Assembly: GCF_013374115.1 (NCBI RefSeq)
Contig: NZ_AP022673.1
Coordinates: 1,764,501-1,828,500 of the forward strand
Direction: 5' to 3'
DNA: 64,000 bases
Source: Sphingomonas sp. HMP9
GTDB taxonomy: Bacteria > Pseudomonadota > Alphaproteobacteria > Sphingomonadales > Sphingomonadaceae
This document shows positions 16,938 through 26,015 of this stretch, in pieces. Position numbers and translations under genes: made by a program. Each line of letters opens with the position of its first letter. Positions within the stretch are counted from its first letter, which is position 1. Under the pieces are notes generated by a model, which had not been told where the DNA came from, did no database searches, and saw only the letters and a program-made list of their open reading frames with translations.

Positions 16938-18010
16938 CGCGCTTTCGGTACGCCCAGATCGAACGACTGTACGCCGATCTGTTCGCGCAGATCCCTTAAC
17001 TGTCGCAACATCGCGTTGAAGTTGCGTCCGAGCGAACCGATTTCATCGCGTCGCTCATCCTCTTCGAGCAACGCGAGCGAGCCCGATGCGCGGACGCGTC
17101 GCATGTGATTTTCGATACGCAACAAAGGACGCAGAACGAGGTGCGCGATCACGCGGCGCAGGACGATAAGCACGAACAGCAGCAGCAGGATCGATCCGGC
17201 GACCGCCAACGCCAGCGTGCGCCGGCCGAGCCGCGATACATCACCCGGCAGGGCGAACCGGGTCGTCGCGACGGCGCGTCCATCGGCGCCGATCATCGGC
17301 ACGACGATCGTTGCCCTCGACCCGCCGGAGGTCGTCGCCGCCGCACCGCCGGAACCGAGATCAATGGTCGCATCGACGCCCAACGCCTCGGAAATCTGCG
17401 CGGCGGTCAGCACGCGCGCGGTCGCGACATAGCCTTGCACGGTATCGGCATCGCCCGCCCGCCCCCTTCGCGCGACGCCGATCGCTGCGACACCGTGGCC
17501 CAGCCGCGCATAGAACCGGGTCGACTGCCGGCGGTCGAGCACGTGCGCGACATCGGTGCGACCGAGCAGCGCGACCCAGTGCTCCCGCAGGCTCGAAACG
17601 GCGGGTCCGCTCCATTTGGCGCGGACGACCCGACCGTCCGCGCCAATTTCGGCAAAACCATCCGCAGCGGGCGATCGCGTCGCCGGCGTCGTCCGACCAG
17701 CGGGCGCAGGCCGGGCGCCGGACAGCCCCGCGGAATGGCGGTACGCACGCGCCTCGGCCTGAACCTCGGCGGCGTATCTCGACAACATCGCGTGCGTCCG
17801 CTCGACCTGCCCGGCGATCGCGGCGTCTTGCAGCCTGGTAAAGCTCGGCGTGATGATCGACGCCAACAACACCGTGATCGCGACCGTCCCGCACAGCGCA
17901 ACGACCGTCATGATCAGGACGAGCTTCGCGCCGAGCGACGTCGGCCGCCGCATCTTGCCGAATTGCCGTCCGAGTGTTGCCGGACCGCGCCCCATCCCGA
18001 CGGTCGGCAT
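16928..18010 (-). CDS. Sensor histidine kinase, membrane sensor part (frameshifted)
   Basis: A 360-residue N-terminal part: first membrane helix about residues 27-52, an extracytoplasmic sensor domain of about 210 residues, a second helix about 267-290, then a HAMP-like linker (LRPLLRIENHMRRV) and the start of the dimerisation coiled coil. It then runs into a different frame and stops after GVPKARWP, just before the His box, which is found in the overlapping frame (16161-16937). Its start overlaps by one base the stop of the GGDEF-EAL response regulator, so the pair is one operon. The sensed signal is unknown. Confidence 0.75.
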   Translation of the reverse strand: MPTVGMGRGPATLGRQFGKMRRPTSLGAKLVLIMTVVALCGTVAITVLLASIITPSFTRLQDAAIAGQVERTHAMLSRYAAEVQAEARAYRHSAGLSGARPAPAGRTTPATRSPAADGFAEIGADGRVVRAKWSGPAVSSLREHWVALLGRTDVAHVLDRRQSTRFYARLGHGVAAIGVARRGRAGDADTVQGYVATARVLTAAQISEALGVDATIDLGSGGAAATTSGGSRATIVVPMIGADGRAVATTRFALPGDVSRLGRRTLALAVAGSILLLLFVLIVLRRVIAHLVLRPLLRIENHMRRVRASGSLALLEEDERRDEIGSLGRNFNAMLRQLRDLREQIGVQSFDLGVPKARWP

Positions 18011-19920
18011 CAGTTCATCATTCCGTTGCCCAATTGCCGCGGCGGCGTCGGTCCGTCACCTGCGATATCGTCCTCGCCGCCGAGATAGCGCGCGTTCGCC
18101 ATGCCGAGTGCGATAGGCGCGGCGACCGGACGCGAGTAGAAATAGCCCTGGAAGTGGCTTGCCCCGGCCAGTTTCAGCGCCTGGACCTGTGCCTCTGTCT
18201 CGACTCCTTCCGCGATCACGCCCAGCCCCAGCGCGCGGCCCAGATGGATGATCGAGTGTACGATCGCCGCGCTCTCGCGCTCGCGGCCCATGCCGTCGAT
18301 GAACGACCGGTCGATCTTCAGGCAATCGAGTGCGAACTTGCGGATGTTGTAGAGGCTGGAATAGCCCGTCCCGAAATCGTCGAGTGCGATCCGGAACCCC
18401 ATCTGGCGCAGCTTGTAGAGCGTGTCCGCCGCCCGTTCGGCATCGTCGAAGATCGCGGTCTCGGTGATCTCGATCTGCAACCGCGCCGGCGCGATCCCGG
18501 CACGCTCGACGCTCTCCAGGATGTGCCCCACGAAATTGTGGCGGCGAAACTGGCGCGGCGAGAAATTGACCGAGACATACTGGCCGGGCCATTGCTTCAC
18601 GACGTCGAGCGCTTCGCCCAGCACCCAGTCGCCGAGCTCGTGGATCAGGTTCGATTCTTCGGCGATCGGGATGAACGTGCTCGGGCTCATCGCGCCGTAA
18701 TCGTCGGTGTTCCACCGGACGAGCGCCTCGAAACCGATCACCTCGACCGTGTCGCGCGCGACGATCGGTTGATAGACCAGGCTCAATTCGCCCTTTGCGA
18801 TCGCCTGGCTCAGCCCATTCTCGACCCGCCGACGAAAGCGAATGCCCTCGTCCATGTTCTCGTCGAACAGGCGGACGATTCCGCGCCCGCCGCGCTTGGC
18901 GTCGTTGAGCGCGAGGTCGGATCGCCGCATGACGTCGACCGGGTCGCGCCCCTGCCCGCCTTCGCTGACGACCACGCCCGCCGACGCGCCGCCCTGCACT
19001 GAATTGCCGAACACCTGCAGAGTGACCGAACAGGCCGAGACGATTCGTTCGCAGGCCATGACCCCGGCCGCTTCGCTCGATGTCTCGAACAGAATGCCGA
19101 ATTCATCGCCGCCAAGCCGGGCGACCAGCGCCTGGTCCGGTGCCGAGCGGTGCAGGATCGCGCAGACTTCGCGGATCAACGCGTCGCCCGCCAAATGGCC
19201 AAGCGTGTCGTTGACCAGCTTGAAGCGATCCAGATCGACCATGACCGTGGCGAACAATCCCGGCGCGCGCGTCCGCTCGGCAAGCGCGCGCAGGAAGGCG
19301 AGCCGGTTCGGTGCGTCGGTCAGCGAATCATGCGTCGCCATGTGGATTGCGCGACTCTCGTTCGCGGCGAGTTCCGCGCTCTGCTCCTTCAACTGCACCA
19401 CCTGCGCAGCCAGCGTCACGCGTGCGGCCTTCAGTTCGCGGTCGATTTCCCACCGCTTGGCAAGTGCGGTCGCGGTCTGCGTCACCTCGGCGACCTCGAA
19501 CGGCTTGGCGATGTAGAAGATCTTGTCGGCGGGGCCGGCGACCTTGCTGATCTCGATCGGCGAGAAGTCGGAAAAGCCGGTGACGATCACCAGATTGATC
19601 TCGGGATCCAGCGCCCGGATACGCTGCGCCGTCTCGCGGCCATCGATACCCGGCGGCATGCGGATATCGATGAACGCGACCGCGAAAGGCTCACCATTCG
19701 CCAACGCTCGCGCGACTTCCGCGACCGCGTCCAGGCCCTGGTGCGCATGCATCAGCGCAAAGCCGGCGGTGTCCCCGCGATGCGGCTCCAAGGCGGTCCC
19801 GCCGAACAGGTCGGCGGCCATCGCACCAAGCGCCTCGCCGCCTCCCGATCGCTGACCGGCGAAACTGCGCCGGTAGCTGTCGTGCATCGCTGGCTCGTCG
19901 TCCGCGATCAGAATGCGCAT
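18010..19920 (-). CDS. Response regulator with GGDEF and EAL domains
   Basis: A 636-residue cyclic-di-GMP protein. It begins with a receiver domain (ILIADDEP, phosphoacceptor D85 in VAFIDIRMPPG, lysine in YIAKPFE), then a short coiled coil, a GGDEF domain with the intact motif GGDEF at 270-274, and an EAL domain with EAL at 398-400 and DDFGTGYSSLYNI further on. Both catalytic signatures are kept, so it could make or break c-di-GMP. The receiver has about 30 extra residues between the first acidic pair and D85. It is first in an operon with the adjacent histidine kinase, its probable partner. Confidence 0.93.
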   Translation of the reverse strand: MRILIADDEPAMHDSYRRSFAGQRSGGGEALGAMAADLFGGTALEPHRGDTAGFALMHAHQGLDAVAEVARALANGEPFAVAFIDIRMPPGIDGRETAQRIRALDPEINLVIVTGFSDFSPIEISKVAGPADKIFYIAKPFEVAEVTQTATALAKRWEIDRELKAARVTLAAQVVQLKEQSAELAANESRAIHMATHDSLTDAPNRLAFLRALAERTRAPGLFATVMVDLDRFKLVNDTLGHLAGDALIREVCAILHRSAPDQALVARLGGDEFGILFETSSEAAGVMACERIVSACSVTLQVFGNSVQGGASAGVVVSEGGQGRDPVDVMRRSDLALNDAKRGGRGIVRLFDENMDEGIRFRRRVENGLSQAIAKGELSLVYQPIVARDTVEVIGFEALVRWNTDDYGAMSPSTFIPIAEESNLIHELGDWVLGEALDVVKQWPGQYVSVNFSPRQFRRHNFVGHILESVERAGIAPARLQIEITETAIFDDAERAADTLYKLRQMGFRIALDDFGTGYSSLYNIRKFALDCLKIDRSFIDGMGRERESAAIVHSIIHLGRALGLGVIAEGVETEAQVQALKLAGASHFQGYFYSRPVAAPIALGMANARYLGGEDDIAGDGPTPPRQLGNGMMN

Positions 19921-20007
19921 TGATACAGTTCCTCACCGGTCACCGCATTCGTGCCTTGCGGTACGCCAAGTGCCTTCATCGTTAAGAAGGACTTTAACTT
20001 AAATCGG

Positions 20008-20922
20008 TTAAGACGCTGTAAAAGATGTTTGTAACTTATGTCCAAGTGCTTGAGCACCCAGCACGATGGCGCCGAGCGGCCCGGCATTATTGCCCAGCGC
20101 AGGCGGGACGATGAACGTGTCGACCAGCGCGACCTCGGGCAACGTGATGTACCCGCCAAGGCTACGCGTCATCGCCGCCCGCACCCGCGGAAACAGGTGC
20201 GTCGAGCCCATCACGCCCCCGCCCATCACGATCCGGCGGGGAATCCCGGTCAGGACGAGCGTATGGCAAAGCTGCCCGAGTGCATCGGCGACGCTGTCCC
20301 AAACCGGATGCTCGGCAGGCGCCTCGTCGGCGGGGAAGCCGATCCGTGCCGCGATCGCGGGTCCCGCCACCAGCCCCTCGATGCACGCGCCGTGGAACGG
20401 GCAGTTGCCGATCCAGTCGTCGCCCTGGAGCCGCGCCGGACGAATATGGCCCAGCTCGGAATGCGTCAGGCCATCGACCGGACGGTTGCCCGCGATCATG
20501 CCTGCGCCGACACCGGTGCCGACCGTGACATAGGCGATGTCCGGCAGGCCCTTCGCCGCGCCCCAGAACGCTTCGGCCAGCGCCGCACCGACCACGTCGC
20601 TGTGGAAGCCGGTCGGCACGCCGTAGCGCCGGCTGAGCCGTCCGGCGATATCGGTCCCGGCCCAGCCGGGCTTCGGCGTCGAGGTGATATGGCCGTAATC
20701 CCCCGAATGGCGATCGATCGAAACCGGCCCGAAGCTCGCGATACCAATCGCCACGAACCCGCTCCAGCGGTCGAGCACCGCTTCGATCGCGGCCAGCGTC
20801 TCTTCCGGACGGGTCGTCGGAATCCGCACGGTTTCCTCGATCTGGTCGGGTCCTCGCGCAAGAATGCAGATGCATTTGGTGCCACCAAGTTCGATACCTG
20901 CGACCAGCGGTGCTTCCGTCAT
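20008..20922 (-). CDS. ROK-family sugar kinase (fructokinase-like)
   Basis: A 304-residue ROK-fold kinase. The phosphate-binding loop is AGIELGGTKCICIL, the second ATP motif VTVGTGVGAGMI, and the third GGGVMGS. The zinc site has the fructokinase-type spacing: the His of SELGHIRP followed by two cysteines in NCPFHGACIEG, instead of the CxCGxxGC of NagC/XylR repressors, and there is no DNA-binding domain. It is likely to phosphorylate fructose or another hexose in the cytoplasm. The ATG at 20922 has GGGAG upstream; the longer open frame upstream is not supported. It is divergent from dps. Confidence 0.88.
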   Translation of the reverse strand: MTEAPLVAGIELGGTKCICILARGPDQIEETVRIPTTRPEETLAAIEAVLDRWSGFVAIGIASFGPVSIDRHSGDYGHITSTPKPGWAGTDIAGRLSRRYGVPTGFHSDVVGAALAEAFWGAAKGLPDIAYVTVGTGVGAGMIAGNRPVDGLTHSELGHIRPARLQGDDWIGNCPFHGACIEGLVAGPAIAARIGFPADEAPAEHPVWDSVADALGQLCHTLVLTGIPRRIVMGGGVMGSTHLFPRVRAAMTRSLGGYITLPEVALVDTFIVPPALGNNAGPLGAIVLGAQALGHKLQTSFTAS

Positions 20923-21088
20923 CCTCAACTCCCAACGCGTGAATGAGGCCCGCTTCCTTTGCCGAGCGCGTCCAGTCAAGAGCAGGTCGGTTATCGCGAT
21001 CACGCTGAACGAGGATTTGATCTGCTGTCGATCCGCCCGATCGTGCGTTAGGCCTACTCGCGTTCACCCGAACAGACAGGAATTTCCA

Positions 21089-21697
21089 ATGGCGAAGAAA
21101 CCCGCAAAGCTGATCAAGGCAGACACCGACGTCTCGAGCGAGGCGCAGCCCCAGTACAAGGTCGAGTATCGCGAGATCCAGCCCTATGGCACGCTCAAGA
21201 GCTTGCCGATCGCGCTTGAGGACAATGCGCGCGCGCAGAGCGTCGCGACGTTGAACCAGGTGCTTGCGGACACGATGACGCTCCGCGACATGTACAAGAA
21301 GCATCACTGGCAGATGTCGGGTGCGACCTTCTATCAACTGCATCTGCTGCTCGACAAGCATTACGAGGAGCAGGCGGCGCTCGTCGACCTCGTGGCCGAA
21401 CGGATCATGGCGCTCGGCGGCATCAGCATCGCGATGGCACCCGACGTCGCCGAGATGACGACGATTCCCCGCCCGCCCAAGGGCCGCGAAGACGTCCCGA
21501 CGCAGCTCGCCCGCCTGCTCGAAGCGCATGAGATCATCCTGCGCCAGGCGCATGAGGGCGCGGAAGCCGCGGACGAGTCGGGTGACGACGGCACCAACGA
21601 CCTGCTGGTGAGCAACATCATCCGCACGCACGAGCCGCAGGTGTGGTTCCTCGCGGAGCATCTGGCCGCGACCGAACTGATCCGCAGCGACAAATAA
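21089..21697 (+). CDS. dps: DNA-protection/ferritin-like protein Dps
   Basis: A 202-residue Dps. The intersubunit ferroxidase ligands are in HHWQMSGATFYQLHLLLDKH and HYEEQAALVDLVAERI, in Dps order. The N-terminus is a lysine-rich tail (MAKKPAKLIKA), the kind that binds DNA. Dps stores iron and protects DNA from peroxide. The ATG at 21089 is preceded by an AGGAA site. It stands alone with a strong terminator and is divergent from the ROK kinase; a peroxide- or stationary-phase-type promoter is expected in the 166-bp gap but I see no certain operator. Confidence 0.94.
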   Translation: MAKKPAKLIKADTDVSSEAQPQYKVEYREIQPYGTLKSLPIALEDNARAQSVATLNQVLADTMTLRDMYKKHHWQMSGATFYQLHLLLDKHYEEQAALVDLVAERIMALGGISIAMAPDVAEMTTIPRPPKGREDVPTQLARLLEAHEIILRQAHEGAEAADESGDDGTNDLLVSNIIRTHEPQVWFLAEHLAATELIRSDK

Positions 21698-21702
21698 CAA
21701 TA

Positions 21703-21739
21703 CGGCCTCCTCTTCACCGCGAAGAGGAGGCCGCATTTT
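21703..21739 (+). terminator. Terminator after dps
   Basis: A perfect 13-bp stem (21703-21715 with 21721-21733) with a five-base loop is followed by a short T-run (ATTTTC). Confidence 0.85.
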
Positions 21740-21796
21740 CAAGCGAGCACGTATTTTCAAGCGAACATTGGCGCAGGCAGCACCAGCCCGCCGGAC

Positions 21797-22435
21797 TCAG
21801 CGCGTGGCGTTGTACTTCAACTGATCGTCGGTCAGCTGGAACCCGACCAGCGCCTCGAAGCTCGCACGCAGCACAGCCTGCCGAACTTCGGGGGTGCTCA
21901 GCGGATCGACCGCGGCGTCCTGATCGCCCGCCTTGCGCCGGCGAGTCAGCTTCTCCCGAACATCTTCCGGCAACGTGGCCGCGGCGCGCGATATGGTTGC
22001 CGTCGTCGTGGCCGACGCCGATGCGAGTGCCTGTCCCGCGGCGAAGTGCAACGCCACCCGGCCGACTCGCTTGGCGACGACCGCGCTACCGCCGCGTACG
22101 ACGGTGATGAAATACGGCACCGTCACGTCGCGGGCCGCATCGGTACGCGTGCGGCGCGCACGAACGTCGAAGGTGACGTTGGTGACGACCTGGTCCGTCG
22201 CATCGGCGCAGGTCGAGCGGACATTGGTCATGAACGCGGCGACGTCGATCGCCGACTGGTCGCGGCTGGCGATCGGATCGAACAGCGTGAGGTCGCCGGT
22301 CGCTGCCGGGATCGCGACGGGCGGGCAGACCGAACGCACCGCGGAGATGCCGCCGGTCGCATCGACTTCGCCCTTGCTGGCGCACCCGCTCAACAAGATC
22401 GCACACGCAGAAACGGCTAGGATAGGGGCTTTCAC
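21797..22435 (-). CDS. Predicted lipoprotein of unknown function
   Basis: A 212-residue exported protein. The hydrophobic leader ends in the lipobox LLSGC, so Cys would be lipidated and the protein anchored to a membrane. I choose the GTG at 22435, which starts exactly at the leader (KAPILAVSACAILLSGC); an ATG at 22477 adds 14 residues and cannot be excluded. The mature part has two further cysteines (VCPPVAIP, STCADATDQ) that may pair, and a beta-rich middle. I recognise no family. It is divergent from ispH. Confidence 0.7.
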   Translation of the reverse strand: MKAPILAVSACAILLSGCASKGEVDATGGISAVRSVCPPVAIPAATGDLTLFDPIASRDQSAIDVAAFMTNVRSTCADATDQVVTNVTFDVRARRTRTDAARDVTVPYFITVVRGGSAVVAKRVGRVALHFAAGQALASASATTTATISRAAATLPEDVREKLTRRRKAGDQDAAVDPLSTPEVRQAVLRASFEALVGFQLTDDQLKYNATR

Positions 22436-22557
22436 GGCGACGCTTACCTTCTCGAACGAGCGAAAGGGCCACCGCATGTCGCAAGCAGCCCCTGTCGCGG
22501 CGCACCATAGGAACCGGCTATCGTCCAGGCAAGCAATCGCGTAGAGGCTGATGCATC

Positions 22558-23514
22558 ATGAGCCTAATCGACAAGCCGCCGCTCGAACTGTTGATCGCAG
22601 CACCCCGAGGCTTTTGCGCAGGGGTCGACCGCGCCATCCGGATCGTCGAACTGGCGATCGAGAAGCATGGCGCGCCGGTCTATGTCCGCCACGAGATCGT
22701 CCACAACAAGTTCGTCGTCGACACGCTGAAGGCGCAGGGCGCGATCTTCGTCGAGGAACTCGATGAGGTGCCCGACGGCGCCCCGGTCGTGTTCTCCGCG
22801 CACGGCGTGCCCAAGTCGGTGCCGCTCGACGCACAGAATCGCGGTCTCGAATATCTCGACGCGACCTGCCCGCTAGTGTCGAAGGTCCACCGCCAGGCCG
22901 AGCGACTGGTCGCGCAGGGACGACATATCGTGTTCATCGGCCATGCCGGGCATCCCGAGGTGATCGGCACGTTCGGGCAGGTGCCCGCGGGCGCGATGTC
23001 GCTGATCGAGACGGTCGAGGATGCCGAGGTGTTCGCGCCCGCCGATCCGGCCAACCTCGCCTTCCTGACGCAGACGACTCTGTCGGTGGACGATACCGCC
23101 GCCGTGGTGGCCACGTTGCAGCGCCGCTTCCCGCAGATGTTGCCACCGCGCGGCGAGGACATCTGCTACGCGACGTCGAACCGCCAGACCGCGGTGAAGG
23201 CGATCGCGCACAGCGTTGATGCGGTGCTGGTGATCGGCGCGCCCAATTCATCCAACTCGGTCCGCCTCGTCGAGGTCGCCGAGCGCGAGGGGACACCGGC
23301 GAGGCTGATCCAGCGCGCGAGCGAACTCGACTGGGATTTCCTGGCGGGCGTCGGCACGCTGGGGATCACGGCCGGTGCATCGGCGCCCGAATTGCTGGTG
23401 CGCGAGCTGGTCGACCGGTTGTCCGAACGCTTCACGGTCACCGAGCGCGAAGTCGAGACGAACCGCGAGACGATCGCGTTCAAGCTGCCGCGCGGACTGG
23501 AGGCGGCTGCCTAG
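22558..23514 (+). CDS. ispH: 4-hydroxy-3-methylbut-2-enyl diphosphate reductase
   Basis: A 318-residue iron-sulfur enzyme, the last step of the MEP isoprenoid pathway, making IPP and DMAPP. The three cluster cysteines are C20 ([12 protein letters not shown]), C104 ([11 protein letters not shown]) and C203 ([11 protein letters not shown]). Substrate-site histidines (HEIVHN, SAHGVP, GHAGHPE) and the ATSNRQ motif are intact. It is the first gene of an ispH-thrB-rnhA operon; thrB begins two bases after its stop. Confidence 0.96.
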   Translation: MSLIDKPPLELLIAAPRGFCAGVDRAIRIVELAIEKHGAPVYVRHEIVHNKFVVDTLKAQGAIFVEELDEVPDGAPVVFSAHGVPKSVPLDAQNRGLEYLDATCPLVSKVHRQAERLVAQGRHIVFIGHAGHPEVIGTFGQVPAGAMSLIETVEDAEVFAPADPANLAFLTQTTLSVDDTAAVVATLQRRFPQMLPPRGEDICYATSNRQTAVKAIAHSVDAVLVIGAPNSSNSVRLVEVAEREGTPARLIQRASELDWDFLAGVGTLGITAGASAPELLVRELVDRLSERFTVTEREVETNRETIAFKLPRGLEAAA

Positions 23515-23515
23515 C

Positions 23516-24466
23516 ATGGCGGTCTATACGCAGGTTTCGGCGGAGGCGCTGGGCGGCTTTCTCGCGCGCTATGATCACGGCGAGCTTCTGTCCGCCAAGG
23601 GCATCGCCGAGGGCGTCCAGAACAGCAACTACCTCGTCGAGACGACGGCCGACCGTTTCATTCTGACGCTGTACGAGGAGCGCACGTCGACCGAGGATTT
23701 GCCGTTCTTCCTCGACATGCTCGATCATCTTGCCAGCGACGGCAATCCGGTGCCGCGCGCGCTGCCCGACCGGGACGGCGTTGCGATCCAGCAGCTGGCA
23801 GGGCGATCGGCGTGCCTGATCGAGTTCCTGACCGGCGTGTCGGTGTCGCATCCGACAGCCGCGCAGGCCTATGCCGCAGGTGCGGCGATGGGTCACATGC
23901 ATACCAGCCTTGCTGGTTTCGCGCAGACTCGCGCCAACCCGCTCGGGGCCGATACGTGGCGGCCGTTCCTCGCGCGATGCGGCCGCGATATCGATTCGAT
24001 CGCGCCGGGGCTGTACGACAGGACCGAGGCCGCGCTGACATCGGTTCTGGCGCAGTGGCCGCGCGACCTGCCGATGGCCGCGATCCATTCGGATCTGTTT
24101 CCCGACAATGTGCTGATGCTCGGTGACCGGGTGACCGGGGTCATCGACTTCTATTTCGCGTGCACCGACATCCGTGCCTATGACCTGGCGGTGATGCACA
24201 CGTCCTGGGCGTTCGACGGCAATGGCGAGAATTACAATGCGCCGATCGGCAAGGCGCTGATCGATGGCTATGCCGGCCAGTTCGCGCTGTCCGACGCCGA
24301 GCGCGCGGCGCTGCCGATCCTCGCGCAGGGCGCGTGCCTGCGGTTCCTGCTGACGCGCGCGTGGGACTGGCTCAACACGCCGGCGGATGCGCTGGTGACG
24401 CGCAAGGATCCGCTGGCCTATTGGCGGCGGCTCGAGACGTATCTCAAGGGCGACCTGTTTGCATGA
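23516..24466 (+). CDS. thrB: Homoserine kinase (APH-fold ThrB)
   Basis: A 316-residue kinase of the aminoglycoside-phosphotransferase fold, the alphaproteobacterial type of homoserine kinase in threonine synthesis. The nucleotide region ([15 protein letters not shown]), the catalytic loop [14 protein letters not shown] (H-x-D-x4-N) and the metal-binding [10 protein letters not shown] are all present. Its length matches that ThrB type rather than the GHMP-kinase form. The start is two bases after the ispH stop, and its stop overlaps the rnhA start (ATGA), so the three genes are co-translated. Confidence 0.93.
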   Translation: MAVYTQVSAEALGGFLARYDHGELLSAKGIAEGVQNSNYLVETTADRFILTLYEERTSTEDLPFFLDMLDHLASDGNPVPRALPDRDGVAIQQLAGRSACLIEFLTGVSVSHPTAAQAYAAGAAMGHMHTSLAGFAQTRANPLGADTWRPFLARCGRDIDSIAPGLYDRTEAALTSVLAQWPRDLPMAAIHSDLFPDNVLMLGDRVTGVIDFYFACTDIRAYDLAVMHTSWAFDGNGENYNAPIGKALIDGYAGQFALSDAERAALPILAQGACLRFLLTRAWDWLNTPADALVTRKDPLAYWRRLETYLKGDLFA

Positions 24467-24927
24467 CTGACGAAGCTGCCGTTTCCATCACCAAGGTCGA
24501 GATTTTCACCGACGGTGCCTGCAAGGGCAATCCGGGCCCCGGCGGCTGGGGTGCGGTGATCCGGATGGGCGCGCACGAGAAGGAGCTCTCGGGCGGCGAG
24601 TCGCCGACGACCAACAACCGGATGGAGATGACCGCGGCGATCGAGGCGCTCAACGCACTCACCCGGCCATGCGCGGTGACGCTGTACACCGACAGCAAAT
24701 ATGTGATGGACGGCCTGACCAAGTGGGTGAAGGGCTGGCAGCGCAACGGCTGGAAGACCGCCGACAAGAAGCCGGTTAAGAACGCCGAGCTTTGGCACGC
24801 GCTGCTGGCGGCCGTCGCCCGGCACAAGATCGAATGGCAATGGGTCAAGGGCCATGCCGGCCACCCGGAAAACGAACGCGCGGACAAGCTGGCGAGCGAC
24901 GCCGCGGTCGCAGCCGGGCGCAAATAA
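24463..24927 (+). CDS. rnhA: Ribonuclease HI
   Basis: A 154-residue RNase HI. The four catalytic carboxylates are D17 ([17 protein letters not shown]), E55 ([13 protein letters not shown]), D77 (YTDSKYV) and D141 ([12 protein letters not shown]), and the basic handle region ([12 protein letters not shown]) is present. It removes RNA from RNA-DNA hybrids. The gene overlaps thrB by four bases and converges on the next gene with only two bases between stops. Confidence 0.96.
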   Translation: MTDEAAVSITKVEIFTDGACKGNPGPGGWGAVIRMGAHEKELSGGESPTTNNRMEMTAAIEALNALTRPCAVTLYTDSKYVMDGLTKWVKGWQRNGWKTADKKPVKNAELWHALLAAVARHKIEWQWVKGHAGHPENERADKLASDAAVAAGRK

Positions 24928-24929
24928 GC

Positions 24930-26015
24930 TTAGAACCGCGCGGGCGAGTACCGTGCGGCATCGATCGCTGCGATCGCCGGGTCCGGACCGGTCCCGAGCA
25001 ACAGACTGGCCGAGAGCAGCGCGGCGGCGGGGGCGGTCTGGATACCGAAGCCCCCCTGCCCCGCGCACCAGAAGAAACCCGGCATGGCGGTGTCGAACCC
25101 GAAGATCGGCAGGCGATCGGGCGCGAACGTGCGCAACCCGGCCCAGCGTCGCTCGACGGCGGCGACTCGCCAGTCGACAACCTGCTCGAACCGGTCGATC
25201 GCGATCGCCACGTCGATCTCTTCCGGTGCGGCGTCGCACGGGTCGGTCGGCGTTTCGTCATGCGGGCTCAGCCACAGCCGACCGCCGGGCTCGGGCTTGA
25301 AATAGAAGCGCCCGCCGAGGTCGGCGATATGCGGCATGCCGTCGGGCGCGCCGGGATCGGTGCGGAGTTGCGCCATCGTCCGGCGATACGCTTGTAGCCC
25401 AAGCGGGCGCACCCCGGCCCGGGTCGCGACCGCGTCCGCCCACGCACCGGCCGCGTTGACGATCGTCCGCGCCTCGAAGGCGCCCGCCTTCGTCTCGATC
25501 GTCCAGACCCCGCCGGCACGGGTCGCGCCCGCAAACGCAGCGTCGGTGACGAATACCGCACCCGCGCGGCGCGCGGTGGCGATGCTTTCGGCGTGCAGCG
25601 CGGCGACGTCGATATAGGCGCAGGTTGCTTCCTGTACGCCGAGCGTCCATCCGGGGCGGAGTCCGGGCACGAAAGCGGCAGGATCGACTCGCTCCAGGCG
25701 CACCGCGCTATTCGCAAACTCGGCAAGGAACATGTCCATCGCCGCTTCGTCCTCGGCGCGGCCGATATGCAGCGACCCGAGCGGCGCGAGATGCCCGCCT
25801 ACCCGCAGCAACGGGCCGGAGGCCGTGGTCAGCGGCTGGATATCGGGCCCGCCATAGGTCTCCGACCAGAACGCCGCCGAGCGCCCGGTCGCGTGATAGC
25901 CCGGCGCATCCTCCGCCTCGAGAACCAGCACGCGCGCCTGCGACCCGATCGCCGCGGCAAGGCTCGCCCCCGCCATCCCCGCGCCGACGATCGCGATGTC
26001 GTACACGCGCGTCAT
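24930..26015 (-). CDS. FAD-dependent oxidoreductase, D-arginine dehydrogenase-like
   Basis: A 361-residue D-amino-acid-oxidase-fold enzyme. The FAD loop is IAIVGAGMAGASLAAAI. The run PGYHATGRSAAFWSETYG, then RPLGLQAYRRT and GFFWCAGQGGFGIQT, closely resemble Pseudomonas D-arginine dehydrogenase (DauA), so D-amino-acid oxidation with electrons passed to quinone is the best guess. I did not run a search. The ATG at 26015 overlaps the stop of the upstream hydrolase gene (ATGA), so the two form an operon. No DauB or regulator is nearby. Confidence 0.82.
   Translation of the reverse strand: MTRVYDIAIVGAGMAGASLAAAIGSQARVLVLEAEDAPGYHATGRSAAFWSETYGGPDIQPLTTASGPLLRVGGHLAPLGSLHIGRAEDEAAMDMFLAEFANSAVRLERVDPAAFVPGLRPGWTLGVQEATCAYIDVAALHAESIATARRAGAVFVTDAAFAGATRAGGVWTIETKAGAFEARTIVNAAGAWADAVATRAGVRPLGLQAYRRTMAQLRTDPGAPDGMPHIADLGGRFYFKPEPGGRLWLSPHDETPTDPCDAAPEEIDVAIAIDRFEQVVDWRVAAVERRWAGLRTFAPDRLPIFGFDTAMPGFFWCAGQGGFGIQTAPAAALLSASLLLGTGPDPAIAAIDAARYSPARF

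Noticed and set aside
19990..20015. CtrA-type box in the TTAA-rich gap after the ROK gene
   Set aside because: The TTAA half-sites are spaced by eight rather than seven bases, and the position relative to a start is not convincing.
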